Origin: Corydoras sp. C115
Taxonomy: Eukaryota > Chordata > Actinopteri > Siluriformes > Callichthyidae
DNA: 64,000 nucleotides
Direction: 5' to 3'
Assembly (NCBI GenBank): GCA_019802505.1
Contig: JAFMOC010000009.1
Location: 8,974,001 to 9,038,000, forward strand
This document shows positions 24,411 to 36,285 of the stretch, in pieces. Every line of letters begins with the position of its first letter. Positions within the stretch are counted from its first letter, which is position 1. The notes beneath the pieces were generated by a model. The model had not been told where the DNA came from. It did not search any database and saw nothing but the letters and a program-made list of their open reading frames with translations. Position numbers and translations under genes: made by a program.

Positions 24411-27400
24411 TCATTATCTCCCGCTTTATCCTCTATTAGGATCGCGGTGGGGTTCCCCATGCCCATCCAGGGGAGAACGTCTCGGGCGCTGGGCAGATAG
24501 ACCCAGGACAGGGCACCAATCCATCGCTGGGCACACACTCACTCACACAGACACACTCTATATGGGGCAATTTTGAGAATTCAATTGACTTGATCCAAGT
24601 GTTTTGGACTGTGGGAGGAAACCGGAGAACCCGGAGGAAACCCACGCAGACACGGGGAGAACATGGAAACTCCACCCAGATTGGGATTCGAACTGAGAAT
24701 CCCTAGCGCTGAGAGGAGAACGTGCTGACCACTAAGCCACCATATATATATATAATTTATATATAAAAATATATATAAAGCAAAATACGTTTCCAACAAA
24801 AAAAACACTCGTTAAATAACTGCTTGTTATTAAAATTTCAACAACTTTGTATGAAACTATGAAGAACATTGAAAACCCCTTGTGCATTAACTTGTACTTC
24901 TCCTTGGCTTTCTCTCCAGGGCGTATTCTTGGTGATGTAAATTTAAATCTGGATGACAAGACAGCCTTAAAAGCTCGAGGACTGTGGGAGGACTGGCATT
25001 TACGACAGATTATAGACCAGCCATCAAGAGCAAACCATCTGTCAGGTAACACTGTGGATATGAAGTCAGCAGTGTAAATGTAAATGATCTGTCCTGGGTG
25101 TATCTGCCCACCGGAAACGTTCTTCCCCGAATGGGTATAGGGAATATACTGCGACCCCAGTATAGGATTAAGTGAAAGATGATCAATAAATGACCTGTAT
25201 TTATATCTGCATGGTGGTGCAGTGATTAACACCTCTACCTTACTGCAGGGTCACAGGTTTTGGGGTAATCATGGGTCCCTGTGTGGAGTCTGCATGCCCC
25301 TCCTTATGCCTGTGTGGACGTCCCCTCCGGACTGATTTGATAGACATCCCAATAGATGAACTGAAGTTACTTATTTGGCCTGTATGACTGTTCCTGCTGA
25401 GAAATTAACAAACAAGCAAATCTGTTTTACCTTGTTCATGTTTTTTTATATCAGCAGGCATTGCAATTTCTTCTCGAAGCCAGAACATCGAATCTGTAAA
25501 TCCCTCCACTCAGACCTCCAGCAGCGGCAACACCAGCAGTCAAGCACGACAGGCAGCAGGGCAAATATCCGCTAATCTCTCCTCAGGATTGGCAAGCGGC
25601 TTGGGCATAGAGCCAATCAAATGCGGTGGACTAGCCGGACTGCTGGGACCACCTCCCAAAAGCATAGGACGAGGTCGCAAAAAGATCAAAGCGGAAAACC
25701 CTTCCGGACCTCTGTTAGTCGTACCCTACCCCATTCTGGCTTCAGGAGCTGACCAGTCATCTGTTACCATCACTACCAAAGAGGGAAAAACTTACAGGTA
25801 GGAGTTTTTGTGTGGATCAAAGTGGGTTTCCTCTGGGTTCTCTGGTTTCTTACCGTGGTCCAGGGTTAGGCTGCTTTAAAATTGCCCCTATATAGTGTGT
25901 GTATGCCTGGCGATAGTTTAGGACCCTGTCCTGGGTGTGTCTACCCAGCCCTCCATCGCGCCATATAGGTTTAAACAAAAGATGATGGATGGATGGATTA
26001 TTGGGGTGTGATGATTCTCTGTAAACACTGAACTCCTCAAAAAGTTTAAATGTAAAAAAATGAATGAAATTGCTCACAGTATAAAACAATATTGAATAGA
26101 AGTAGTGTTAGAAAGCATCTGTTCTTTCTTCAGAATGTGGAAGTTAAATGCTTAGGTTCAATGTTTATGTAATTGAATTAAACAGAACTTGGCTGAAGGT
26201 TATTTTTGGTGTTTCAGAATGCTCCCCCTTTAATCTATTGATGGTTTTTGAAACAGTATTTGATCTTCTGACCTGAGACTCACCACCGACATTTCTGCAC
26301 ATTTGCATTTTAGCTCTGTGATTCTACTTGCTGTCGTTTTGCATCAGCTTTTACCTCTTTGTGTATGTATGTGTGCGTGTGTGTGCTGCCTCTGCATGTG
26401 TGTGTGACAATGTTTTGTCTTCCAGATGTAAAGTGTGCCCACTTACATTCTTCTCCAAGTCTGACATGCAAATCCACTCCAAGTCTCACACAGAGGCCAA
26501 ACCACACAAATGTCCTCACTGCACCAAATCGTTTGCGAACGCTTCTTATCTGTCTCAGCATTTACGTATCCACCTGGGCGTGAAACCGTATCACTGCTCT
26601 TACTGTGAGAAATCCTTCCGCCAGCTCTCACACCTTCAGCAGCACACTAGGTCAGTGATCAATTTAAATTCATTGAGAAGACTGGAAGACTGTTCCTTAT
26701 TTCTCTTTTCTTTACTTTTGTAGAATTCATACAGGTGATCGGCCATATAAATGTGTTCAACCAGGTTGTGATAAAGCCTTCACACAGCTCTCCAATCTCC
26801 AAGTAAGAACTAAAGTTCTAAAATTTTGAAAGTGGTCTCATTTTAATTATTTATTATATGTAGTGGTTATAACACTTTGGCTGGGTTTTTCAGCATTTTC
26901 TTTGTATGTAGTATAATTTCTAGTATTTAGACACTGACTTTATATACACACATTTTTATGAAGTAGTGGCATTATGTTTCTTTTATTAAAAACTCTACAC
27001 TTAAAATCTCTTTACACTCTAAAAGCCACTCTTCAATAACATATATAGTGCAAAATCCTGCAATATCACGAAAACTCTATAATACAGAATTAGATATATT
27101 TAAAAATCAAAATGGCCTATATTTGCCATTTTGTATTCATCAATGGCAAAACTTTTTTAAAACAACGTACCAGGTGATGTGAAGTGAAGCCACTTCTTGG
27201 AAAAAAAAAGACTCAACATCTCTGACCATCATGTTCTCACTCATATACAGTTAAAACTTCACACTTAACTGACAGGAAGTGATCTTGTCAGTGTGTGACA
27301 GATGTATTGATAGTCTGTGAGGGCTGTTGTGTGAGGGAGAGAGATGATTATGACCCAGACACTCACTCATCATGTTTTTATTTATCCTCTCATAGGTTCT

Positions 27401-28935
27401 GCGAATAAAAAATTATTGTACTTTTAATTGTGTCCCATGTCAGACTCTTATTTAATATTATATAATATCCTGCAAATTCAGATTAACATGTAATTAGATT
27501 GCGGTGCACAAACTTTTGCACAATTCTGTAAAATGTGGTATTTGTTTTTACTTCTGTAAAGTGCTTTTGTTGACATGTTTGCTTCATACCTCACAGTCTC
27601 ACCAGAGATCCCACAATAAAGACAAGCCATACAAATGTTCCAACTGCTACCGGGCCTACTCAGACTCCGCCTCCCTGCAAATCCATTTAGCAGCGCACGC
27701 CATCAAAAATGCAAAGGCTTATTGCTGCAGCATGTGTGGCAGAGCCTACACTTCAGTAAGTGCAACCAGACTTAAGGCTTCACCAAACCAAGCTGTTGTT
27801 ATTCAATCTGTAATTCAAAGCAATACACCCCAGTTAGGTGGAGCAGGAAACTGGGTAGTTGAGCAAAAGGTCACAGGATTAAATACCAGCACAACAAACA
27901 AGCTTTTAAATGTAATGTCACTTGGATAGAGGCAACGCTAATGGCATCTTCTAAAAGATGTGAATGTAAGGATGCTATGTGGAATTTTTGTTTTCATCCT
28001 ACGCTTACAGATCTGACCCCACCTACTCAGTAGTGTAAAAAGCCACAGTTTCTACTTAAACGATGAGTGATGCTACAGTGAAACAATCGAGATGCAGAGA
28101 AGAGAAGATTAAATCAGCTTTATGATTATAAATAAAAATTTAAGCAGTTTGTTCTACAGCATGGGTTCTTAACTATGTGTTGAGAACTGAGTCTATCTGT
28201 TTGCATTTTGACCTCTATTTAAGAACACGTCATATGTCTTCAGTCAGATCATCAGGATTTAATATGTCAATATGTAATATGTGTGTAATTCAGGTGCTTT
28301 TAGTGCTCAGTATTTCATAGTTAAATATAAAGTCACATGCTTTTACATTTAATGTCATTGCAACTGAAATTTTGTGGATACTATATACTACATACATTAT
28401 TTGCTAGGAATTTGTCTATGTAGTAAATCACACACACATTTGGAGTGAAGTAAAGCATTATCCTGTTCAGATATGTTGATGTGACTTAATTGCTGGTAAC
28501 TATGGGAATATGGATTATTATATATTAATTATGCCCAGCTATAGATTGGCGCCCTGTCCTGGGTGTATCTGCCCAGCGCCCGAAACGTTCTCCCCTGGAT
28601 GGGCATGGGGAACCCCCTGCGACCCTAATATAGGATAAAGTGGATGATAATGAATGAATGAATATATATAAATTAGTTACAAAGTTTCTGCTATGAAGAA
28701 ATTGCTGGCTGAAATACAAACTGATTTTATTTCAGAATGTAGTTTCATGTCATAAAATCATAACATGATGCATGAAGCGAGTCCTTACTACCATGTTCCC
28801 ATTATTTTTTTCTTATAGGAAACCTATCTGATGAAGCACATGTCTAAACACACAGTAGTGGAGCACCTGGTGAGCCCCCACTCTCCACCGCGGACTGAGT
28901 CACCCAACATCCCCATCCGTATCTCCCTCATCTGA
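23516..28935 (+). CDS. znf362: Zinc finger protein 362 (rotund/ZNF384 family), 8 coding exons, 451 aa
   Basis: Exons: 23516-23578, 23776-24022, 24920-25045, 25458-25797, 26426-26650, 26724-26802, 27597-27755, 28819-28935; total 1356 nt, all GT-AG with matching phases. The start is the ATG one nt after the acceptor tcttgcag, giving MAEPRFNNPYFWPPPP, the family N-terminus, followed by LINKIKEQLMAEKIRPPHLP. Six C2H2 fingers run from Cys260 to about residue 425 (finger 1: C260, C263, H276, H280), joined by partly canonical TGDRPYKC and NKDKPYKC linkers; finger 4 has the wider C-x4-C spacing. A lysine/arginine-rich GRGRKKIKAE block precedes the fingers (probable nuclear signal). The C-terminus ends IPIRISLI. 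Family knowledge: nuclear DNA-binding regulator related to Drosophila rotund. Exon 3 (126 nt, phase 1 on both sides; WEDWHLRQIIDQPS) can be skipped without frameshift and is probably a cassette. Exon 4 has a tandem NAGNAG acceptor. Confidence 0.94.
24140..24161. repeat. (TA)n microsatellite
   Basis: Short (TA)n directly abutting the head of the next SINE. Confidence 0.95.
24162..24307 (+). mobile_element. SINE head portion, plus strand (left arm of inverted pair)
   Basis: Runs from gggcggcacggtggc through ctcccacagtccaaaa and then stops, passing into (TA)n. In znf362 intron 2. Confidence 0.88.
24338..24407. repeat. (TA)n microsatellite between inverted SINEs
   Basis: About 70 nt of pure (TA)n, preceded by gtgtatatatgtatgtg. 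Confidence 0.96.
24408..24740 (-). mobile_element. SINE, minus strand, near full length (right arm of inverted pair)
   Basis: From the tail attcattatctcccgc to the head ctaagccac at 24731-24740, then (TA)n again. The head end is complementary to the plus-strand copy at 24162-24307. Confidence 0.9.
25088..25190 (+). mobile_element. SINE 3' fragment
   Basis: Keeps tgtcctgggtgtatctgccc and the end gaaacgttcttccc; diverged. In znf362 intron 3. Confidence 0.7.
25208..25370 (+). mobile_element. diverged SINE head fragment
   Basis: Starts tgcatggtggtgcagtgatt and keeps a decayed box B (gggtcacaggtttt) and tgtggagtctgcatg. Confidence 0.55.
25820..26000 (+). mobile_element. diverged SINE 3' portion
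   Basis: Keeps gtttcctctgggttctctgg, ttgcccctatatag, accctgtcctgggtgtgtct and a gatggatggatgg tail. In znf362 intron 4. Confidence 0.72.
27835..27970 (+). mobile_element. old SINE of the second family
   Basis: Follows finger-5/6 exon 7 of znf362. Shows a gggtagttgagc A-box-like part, a decayed box B (ggattaaataccag) and the tail cacttggatag ... ctaaaagatgtgaatg. Confidence 0.45.
28533..28665 (+). mobile_element. 5'-truncated SINE
   Basis: Only the 3' third is present, from gcccagctatagattggcg to gataatgaatgaatgaa. In the last intron of znf362. Confidence 0.82.
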
Positions 28936-30394
28936 AGCGTAATCAACCCAGATCACTTTCTCTCAGTGGCGTGTTCTTTCACTTTAATGCTCCTCCATTC
29001 TGGGATTCATTCCAAAAATGTATTAGACTTTATTCTTTATGCCTCTGTCACAGTCGAGGCATCTTACTAGTATTTTATTCACAAATTCAAACTCTTACCT
29101 CCATGAGAGAAATGAGGGAATAGTCGGGACATCCAAAGACAGTTTCGCAGCACTTTGAGGCCTTCGGGCTAAAAATAAAATCAGTCTGTTCGGACAGTAA
29201 AGACTTAGTTCTAGGCAGCTAATTTTTTTGGACATTAGATGGTATGCAGTTCAAGAACTGTTTTGTTTACATTCTGTTTTGTGCAGATGATTTATCCAGT
29301 GATTCAAAAGGAGCTGAGACCTATATTTAGGCCATGGACCAAGTCCAACGTCTTTTTTAATGCTTTTGTAGCTTCTTTAAATTCTGACTGAGAAATAGCT
29401 TTTCAGTGGAGAATTGAATCAAAGCATCAAAGTCAGATCTTTTTTTAAAGGCTCTATTTTCCAAGGGCTTCGTGAATGTCATTGTTTTGTCCTTTGTCCA
29501 TTAAGACGATCCGCTTTAAAGGTTTTTGCACAGGAACACGTTTCAAGGGTTCGAACAATGTGCCAAACACACAGTACAGAATGACTTCACTCTGTACATC
29601 CATACGTGCCGTCTCTGCCATCAAAAAAACCCCATCAGTTTCCGTCATATTTCAGACTGTACTGTGAAAAAAAAACTTTAGGCCAGCTATTCTGGAAGTG
29701 TTTTATTTGAATAGATGCACGTAGCACATTATATACAAAACACAAAACCCTGGGCTTAATTGTAAATTAAATATTAGTATTTTACTTTATTATATTAGTA
29801 CTTTTTTTGGATCTGATTTTTTTATCAGAAACAAAATCCTGCAGTACAGTGGAATCCTATGGGATAATCACCCATGTCAATGAGTAAAGCTCTGGTTTTT
29901 GTTAGTGACAGAATTTAGTTCTAAATGTCAAGCAACACGGCAAAAAATATAGACAGACGTGATGAGTCTCAGACAGGAAGCTCTAAAAGGTGAGTCATTT
30001 ACACGTATTGATGTGAACATGCTGTATCTGTAAAGATGTTTTCCCTTTTGTCAGGCATTTTTAAAAGAGAGTTTGTTGTTGACAAAAAAGCGAGCAGTAA
30101 AGTTTGATATGGATAATTAACCTTATAGAATTTCACTGCACAATTGTTTTGTGGTCGCTGTTCTTTATGTGTTAATTCAAAACTGGATTTAAATTTATTT
30201 AAAAAAATCATTTGGTTTTAAGAAGGTGGTAAACTAAGCCCAAGGTTACCTTTAACATTGTTATATGGTGCCCCAGCTTATAAACACCTGAATTCTATGA
30301 GGCTGTTCCATCTATCCTCAGTATATCACAGTAGAGTACATTAGTTCATTTTGCAGGTTTAACTTACAACCAACTTAATGTTTGAGGTCAGAGC

Positions 30395-30515
30395 ACAGGG
30401 TTATCAGGACATTATCAAGGTTTAGGACCTTGCTCGATGGTAACTTTAGTGGACCTGGAATTTAAATCCACAACCTTTAGATTAACAACCCAATCACTGA
30501 GCTACTGCTCCCAGA
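30395..30515 (-). mobile_element. old SINE fragment, second family
   Basis: Same order of motifs as 21340-21535: cacagggttatcagg, ggaccttgctcgatgg, tggacctggaatttaaat, then aacccaatcactgagctac. Confidence 0.5.
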
Positions 30516-31757
30516 TCAGATTTACACATTGGTGTATTCATCATTTCCTATTAGTAATTTTATATTAATTTCAGTTGGGACATTAGAATTTGGAATTTAA
30601 TTCAGTTCCAGATGTTCAGGAAGCAAAAACAACCCAGCTGTTCCTTCACTGTGCTTTACAGTTAATTTGTTGAAGTCAACAGAATGTTCACAGAAAGTGG
30701 CCTTTTAAGCATTTATGAGCAATTCTGTTCTGTACCGTATGTTTTTATTTAAATTAGACTTTGGGAATCTAAGTGAAATCATAAAATAAGCAGAAACTGC
30801 CTGAACGTAGTCATAGATCCATTCATCTTATTCTGCCGTGCACAGCATGTTCTTGGTGCTGTTTTTGCAAAACCTGCATTTATTAGACAGAGGACTAACT
30901 GTAATCAATTTACTTCATTTATAAACAATTTATTTTATTTAAGATGGATGGAATTCCAGGTCTTGAAGATACTGTGTGGATGCTTTTATGATTCCATTTT
31001 TAAAGTCTTTTGAAATTTATTTTTGGGACCCACATAATCTGATCAATACTACAAAATATTTTTTTGTTGTTTAGGTTTTTTGTGCATTTTATATGATGGG
31101 GCACCTTATATCCATCTTTCACATTCACCTTTTAAATCCACCACTGCGCGCTCCTTACAATCATTCAAATATGTGCTTAGTCTAAAAGGTTCGTTTTTAA
31201 GTTTTTCTCTCCGGACTGTGAATAGTAATCAGTGTTTCCTCAAAACTAAAGTGAGATCGGAATATCTCCTTCTTGTACAGTGTTCTATGGTGCGGAAGCC
31301 GCTTTTTGTAGATAAATAGCACTTTCTCTCAGGTGGCCGAAGCATTTTGCACAGTACTGTTCATTTCACATAACAGGTCCATCACAGCATCATGTCTCCT
31401 CTGTACATATGTTCATTTGAAAAATGACTCTGGTTTTATCATTCGTCTATTATCATGTTTAAGTACGAAGAATTTCTATTATTTTTTCTATAAAGCCAAG
31501 CCTTAAATATTTTATCACTAATAGTTTATCATACCATTTATATTCAAGTTTGCCATATTGGTGTCTTCATTGTACTCAGTACTGTATGCTTTCTATTATT
31601 TTTAGCATGAATATTCTGTAAATAATCTATAAAATACCTAAGTGTTAACCCATTTATATAAAATCTAGTTCATATGATTTTTTTTATGTCTTGCATTGTG
31701 GTACGCTAAAACATTTGCCTTGGCTGCTATATGCAAAGTCAAGATTTAGAATGGAAA

Positions 31758-31763
31758 AATAAA
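31758..31763 (+). terminator. znf362: poly(A) signal of znf362
   Basis: AATAAA with a downstream cttgtgctggtattttatg element. Best-placed distal signal before the next gene. Confidence 0.55.
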
Positions 31764-32440
31764 TAAGAGACCGCTGTTAACTCTTGTGCTGGTATTTTAT
31801 GCTTCATGAGACGATTGTAATTAGTGTGCATGTTATTGGAAGCTTTTTTAATGAAACTAAATGTTTGGACATGATGTGCAAAAGATAATCCCGGTATAGA
31901 TATTTGGATCTGACATCATGTTAAAACCTAAGATATCAAAACTTTTCTGTTGCATTGTCTTAGAGTCACAGTATCATAATGTAAGGGCTTGAACAAAGAA
32001 AGGACATAAGACAGTGTGTCAGACCATGTAAGACAGTGGCAATAAGCTAGTCACCCCCCCCGCCCCCCCAAATGGGGGTTAACACATGAGTGCATGTGTG
32101 CTGGTCTTAAGTCTGAATAAATAAGAGAGTTGTGTCAGCATCCTGTGTTAAACTTTGTTAAAGTAATTATGCAGATTGTACCCCTGTGGACACCCCTGAT
32201 GAAAACAGATGAAAAAAATATATTAGTCAACTACATCCAGCTCTGTAGTGCAAATTAACCAATGGGTGTCACCCAAATTACCCCAGGATTCATACAATCA
32301 GGTCAACATTGTTTACTATAAAGCCAGGTGTTCCAATACTAATATTGGCGCCATAAAAATGATTACATTCAGATCATGTTGTGATTTAGTACTTTAGTTT
32401 TAAATAAAGGAAAATTAATATAAATAATAAATATATAATC

Positions 32441-32785
32441 GGCGGCACGGTGGCTTAGTGGTTAGCACGTTCGCCTCTCAGCGCTAGGGATTCCCGGTTC
32501 GAATCCCCATCTGGGTGGAGTTTTTTCCATGTTCTCCCCGTGTCTGCGTGGGTTTCCTCCGGGTTCTCCGGTTTCCTCCCACAGTCCAAAAACATGGATC
32601 AAGTCAATTGAATTCTCAAAATTGCCCATATAGAGTGTGTCTGTGTGAGTGAATGTGTGCCCAGCGATGGATTGGCGCCCTGTCCTGGGTCTATCTGCCC
32701 AGCGCCCGAGACGTTCTCCCCTGGATGGGCATGGGGAACCCCACCGCGACCCTAATAGAGGATAAAGCGGGAGATAATGAATGAA
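32441..32785 (+). mobile_element. tRNA-derived SINE, full length, TSD
   Basis: Complete from ggcggcacggtggcttag to gagataatgaatga. Perfect direct repeat aaatatataatc at 32429-32440 and 32786-32797. A young-looking copy. Confidence 0.92.
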
Positions 32786-32802
32786 AAATATATAATCTGT
32801 AG

Positions 32803-32806
<4 letters not shown>

Positions 32807-32864
<58 letters not shown>
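32807..32864. repeat. (TA)n microsatellite
   Basis: 58 nt of (TA)n about ten bases beyond the SINE's right duplication. Confidence 0.97.
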
Positions 32865-32866
<2 letters not shown>

Positions 32867-33699
32867 CTGTACTTTTGTAATGAGAGAGTTTCTGATGCTG
32901 ATGCTCAGTGCTATGATGCTTCAGGTGAACTCTCCATTTGTGTGGATGAAGGTTTGTGAGAGCCGTTGGTGATGTCCTGTATGTTGACATTAACATATAC
33001 GGTATGTTTTAGAGATTGTTCCTAAATCCACCTGGTCAATTCTTGGTTTCTGACTCCCCCTAGCAGCAGCCTGAAGTAGTGCAACTTGGTGAACATAGCG
33101 GTCTTTTAATTTATAACAAAAAATGTTGAACTCTTGTCTCTTTTGTGAGATATTTTAATAGCACTTTTTAGCCAAGATGTTCAGTTTCTTCTGGTTTCAT
33201 TCTGAGGTTATTAACATGTTTATACTAATTCTGGTTATTATTTGTTATATTCACATGTTAAAAATAAGACATACTGCATATTTGGGACTGAAGACTGATA
33301 TTTAATACAGACATTTGTGCTTACAGATGCAACTCCTCTTAATTCAGCCTAAAACAGTTCATGGATGTAGAAAAATATTTTTTAAAATCAAATCAGAGAA
33401 CATATTAAACTGCTTTCAACATAAAAAACCCGTACTAGACTAAATTAAAGACAAAAAAAATACACTCAAACCCTCAGTTGTGTTACAACTGACTGCCATG
33501 TTTGTCTGGTTCTCATTATGGTTTTGGGCGGGTTCGGGACTGAGCCATTTTTAGTTTCCTCAAATGTAGTGGAGAGATTTAACAAAGAGGCTGGACTCTG
33601 GAAAAAAGCAGAGAGCATTTAGACCCTACATTCCACTCTTCCCTTAGCTCCTCTCAAACAGGGGCAGAGTGTGTAAGCAGGGGGAGGGGCATCTCAAAA

Positions 33700-33778
33700 C
33701 TAAAAAGTAAAGTAATGACCAGTAAAGAGGAGAGAGCTACACCTCACAGAGCTTCACTGTTAGAGGCGGTAAGCATTA
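33700..33778 (+). other. emp3: inferred emp3 non-coding first exon
   Basis: Donor GAGGCG|GTAAGC ends at 33778; the start is not determined. A purine-rich region with agggggaggggc just upstream could be promoter. No TATA box seen. Confidence 0.45.
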
Positions 33779-36255
33779 ACTACTCCTCTATTTAGTAACA
33801 AAGAATAACATTATTGTGAGATATAGTAAAAGGCTGAAAAAACATTCTGCATGTTTACAACAGAGATTATTTTTTAAAAGTTTTAAAAAGACAACATTTG
33901 AGGTTTAAATATATGGAGCAGACTTTACATCATGTTTATGTGCAGGAATTGTTATTAAAGTCATTGTTATTTTATTTATTTATTTTGCCATAAACCTACA
34001 ATATGTCAATTTTAAGACCCTGTTCCTGTTAAAACTGTGCTGAAGCAAAACTTCTTGGTTCCAAACTGCATGAGAAACACAAGAGTGAGAGGAGTGTCAC
34101 AGGGACGGGAAGTACTGAGTTTGTGCCAGGTTGCTAAACAACAAGAAACGAGTGATAGAAAGATGTCGTTACTGGGACATTGATCACAATTAAATTCTAT
34201 ATCCATAAGACTGTGTATTATTAAAAAATCATGTGCATGGTTGTTTACTGGCTTGTTTAAATTTTTCTCCATGACATGTTAACTGTGGAATTTTTGGGTG
34301 GATGTGTGCTTCCCGTGGCAAACTTCTGTGACTCATTTTCACTCCAGTTATTAAACAGGGCCAAGTGAGGTACTGAATGGGTTCTCTGTACTACATGTAC
34401 AAGCAATCTGTGGCTTTGCGAGCTAGATGTAGGGGAGCAGAAATGTATACACAGCCTGGGATTATATTAATAATCAGTCTGGGTTTCTGTTAAAAATATT
34501 TAACTGTAGGAACTGGTGCAGTTTAGGGTTCTGATTTAAAGCCTGCACTATTTGTTCTGTTATTTGGAGATCATTAGGTTCAGTCTTGTTAATGGCTGAA
34601 GCTCACGCAGAGCCTAACTGACAGTCCTCTCTGAGAGGATGCAGTAGCATCACCCAAGTGACATGTCAATGTATCTCCAGACTCCACGAGAGAAATCAGA
34701 CTGTTTACTTCATCCGCATATGCACAATATAAACTATAATTGTGATTAGTGCTTGCATCTCACTTCGAGATGGCCCTGAATTCCTGCATGCACTTTGAAC
34801 ACATTTTCTAACTTTCCAAAGACATGTTGATGGGTAAATTAAAGATACTAAAATGTCTGTATCACTTGTAACTGTTTCTGTTAGAAAACAGCCATTTATG
34901 CTGTCCAGGTATTAGTTACATTTTTTTTTATCCACTTGATTACAGTTTTTATTAGATGCTTACTAGTGACAAAGCTGAGGTTTGCTTTAAATAAAAACCT
35001 TCAGTCACTCATAAACTGTGGGATTAAAAGTAAATGTAAAAAGTATATTTTATACAGAGTTATGTCCCTTTTGTTTTTTTGACAATGTTTTGTATCTAAC
35101 CATTAAAAAGGGAAGGGAAGTTTATTAATAGATCACAGTGGAACAACAATCTACAAAAATTCTGTTAAATGCTGAGTTGCAAAATAGGAGGATGAGGATT
35201 CAGAATTAAAACAGAAGTGAAACTGGAGAATGACGTTTGAAATTCCACCTTTAAAAATAATGCAAATAATGCATTATAAATAATAATAATGCAAAAATAA
35301 TGCAAAAGTAAATAATGCAATAATTAACTAATCATTAAAGCAATGTAGGGAAATATGAAATTAAGGCAAAAATATTTTTGTTGCATCCACAAGTGCTATG
35401 TCCTGCAAATTTATGCTCTGGAGTCAACTGCTGTTAATTCACCTGGTTTTTTAAGTGGGACTCTAGTTTTTTTTTTTATGAAGGTAAATGATAATTTTAA
35501 ATCCATTCATTCATTCATTCATTATCTTCCGCTTTATCCTATATTAGGGTCGCGGGGGGTTCCCCATGCCCATCCTGAGGAGAACATTTTGGGCGCTGGG
35601 CAGATACACCCAGGACAGGGCGCCAATCTATCGCTGGGCACACACTCACACACACAGACACACACTATATGGGGCAATTTGGAGAACTCAATTGATTTGA
35701 TCCATGTTTTTGGACTGTTGGAGGAAACCGGAGAACCCCACATGGACACGGGGAGAACATGGAAACTTCACCCAGATGAGGATTCGAACCGGGAATCCCT
35801 AGTGCTGAGAGGCGAACGTGCTAACCACTAAGCCACCGTGCCGCCCTAATTTTAAATTTACTGAAAAAAAAGACAGTCAAAAGCAAAATCTCTGTTGACC
35901 TGTGTAAACTTTATAGTTGTGTAGATTAGTAATAGAACATATTTTATTTGTACATTCATGACAATCAGGGCTTGTTTTTAATTTTAAGCTTTATTACAAC
36001 TTCATTTGGAGCCAATTAAATATAAATAGGGCTTTTCGTGTAATTAGAGCACAAGCACTTCTGCAGAGCAAAGTGAATAAATGACACTGCAATCACAATG
36101 TTTCCACTTTAGAGGCTGTTTGTAAAACAGACCATGATACTTGTAGCTTTTAAGGTTTGTATGATTGTTCAGTTCAGTGAAGTTTGGGATCACTCTTTGA
36201 GGGGTGATGATGAACCAGAAAGTCTAATCAATTCCTCTGCATATTCTGTCTACAG
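33779..36255 (+). other. emp3: emp3 intron 1
   Basis: Contains one SINE at 35503-35846 and gtgactcat (AP-1-like) near 34329. Otherwise unremarkable AT-rich sequence. Confidence 0.5.
35503..35846 (-). mobile_element. tRNA-derived SINE, full length, TSD
   Basis: Minus-strand copy in emp3 intron 1, opposite to the gene. Direct repeat taattttaaat at 35492-35502 and 35847-35857. A short internal deletion removes part of the ggaggaaaccc segment. Confidence 0.91.
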
Positions 36256-36285
36256 TTTTACTGAGTTTCACTGCAAGTGGGTACG

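Larger units (their letters stand above)
28936..31780 (+). other. znf362: znf362 3' UTR
   Basis: AT-rich sequence without coding potential, about 2.8 kb, ending at an AATAAA at 31758-31763 followed by a T/G-rich stretch. One old SINE fragment lies at 30395-30515. Confidence 0.6.
31781..33700. other. intergenic znf362-emp3
   Basis: Holds one full SINE and a (TA)n tract at its middle. A C-rich patch lies at 32056-32069. No exon recognised. Confidence 0.55.
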
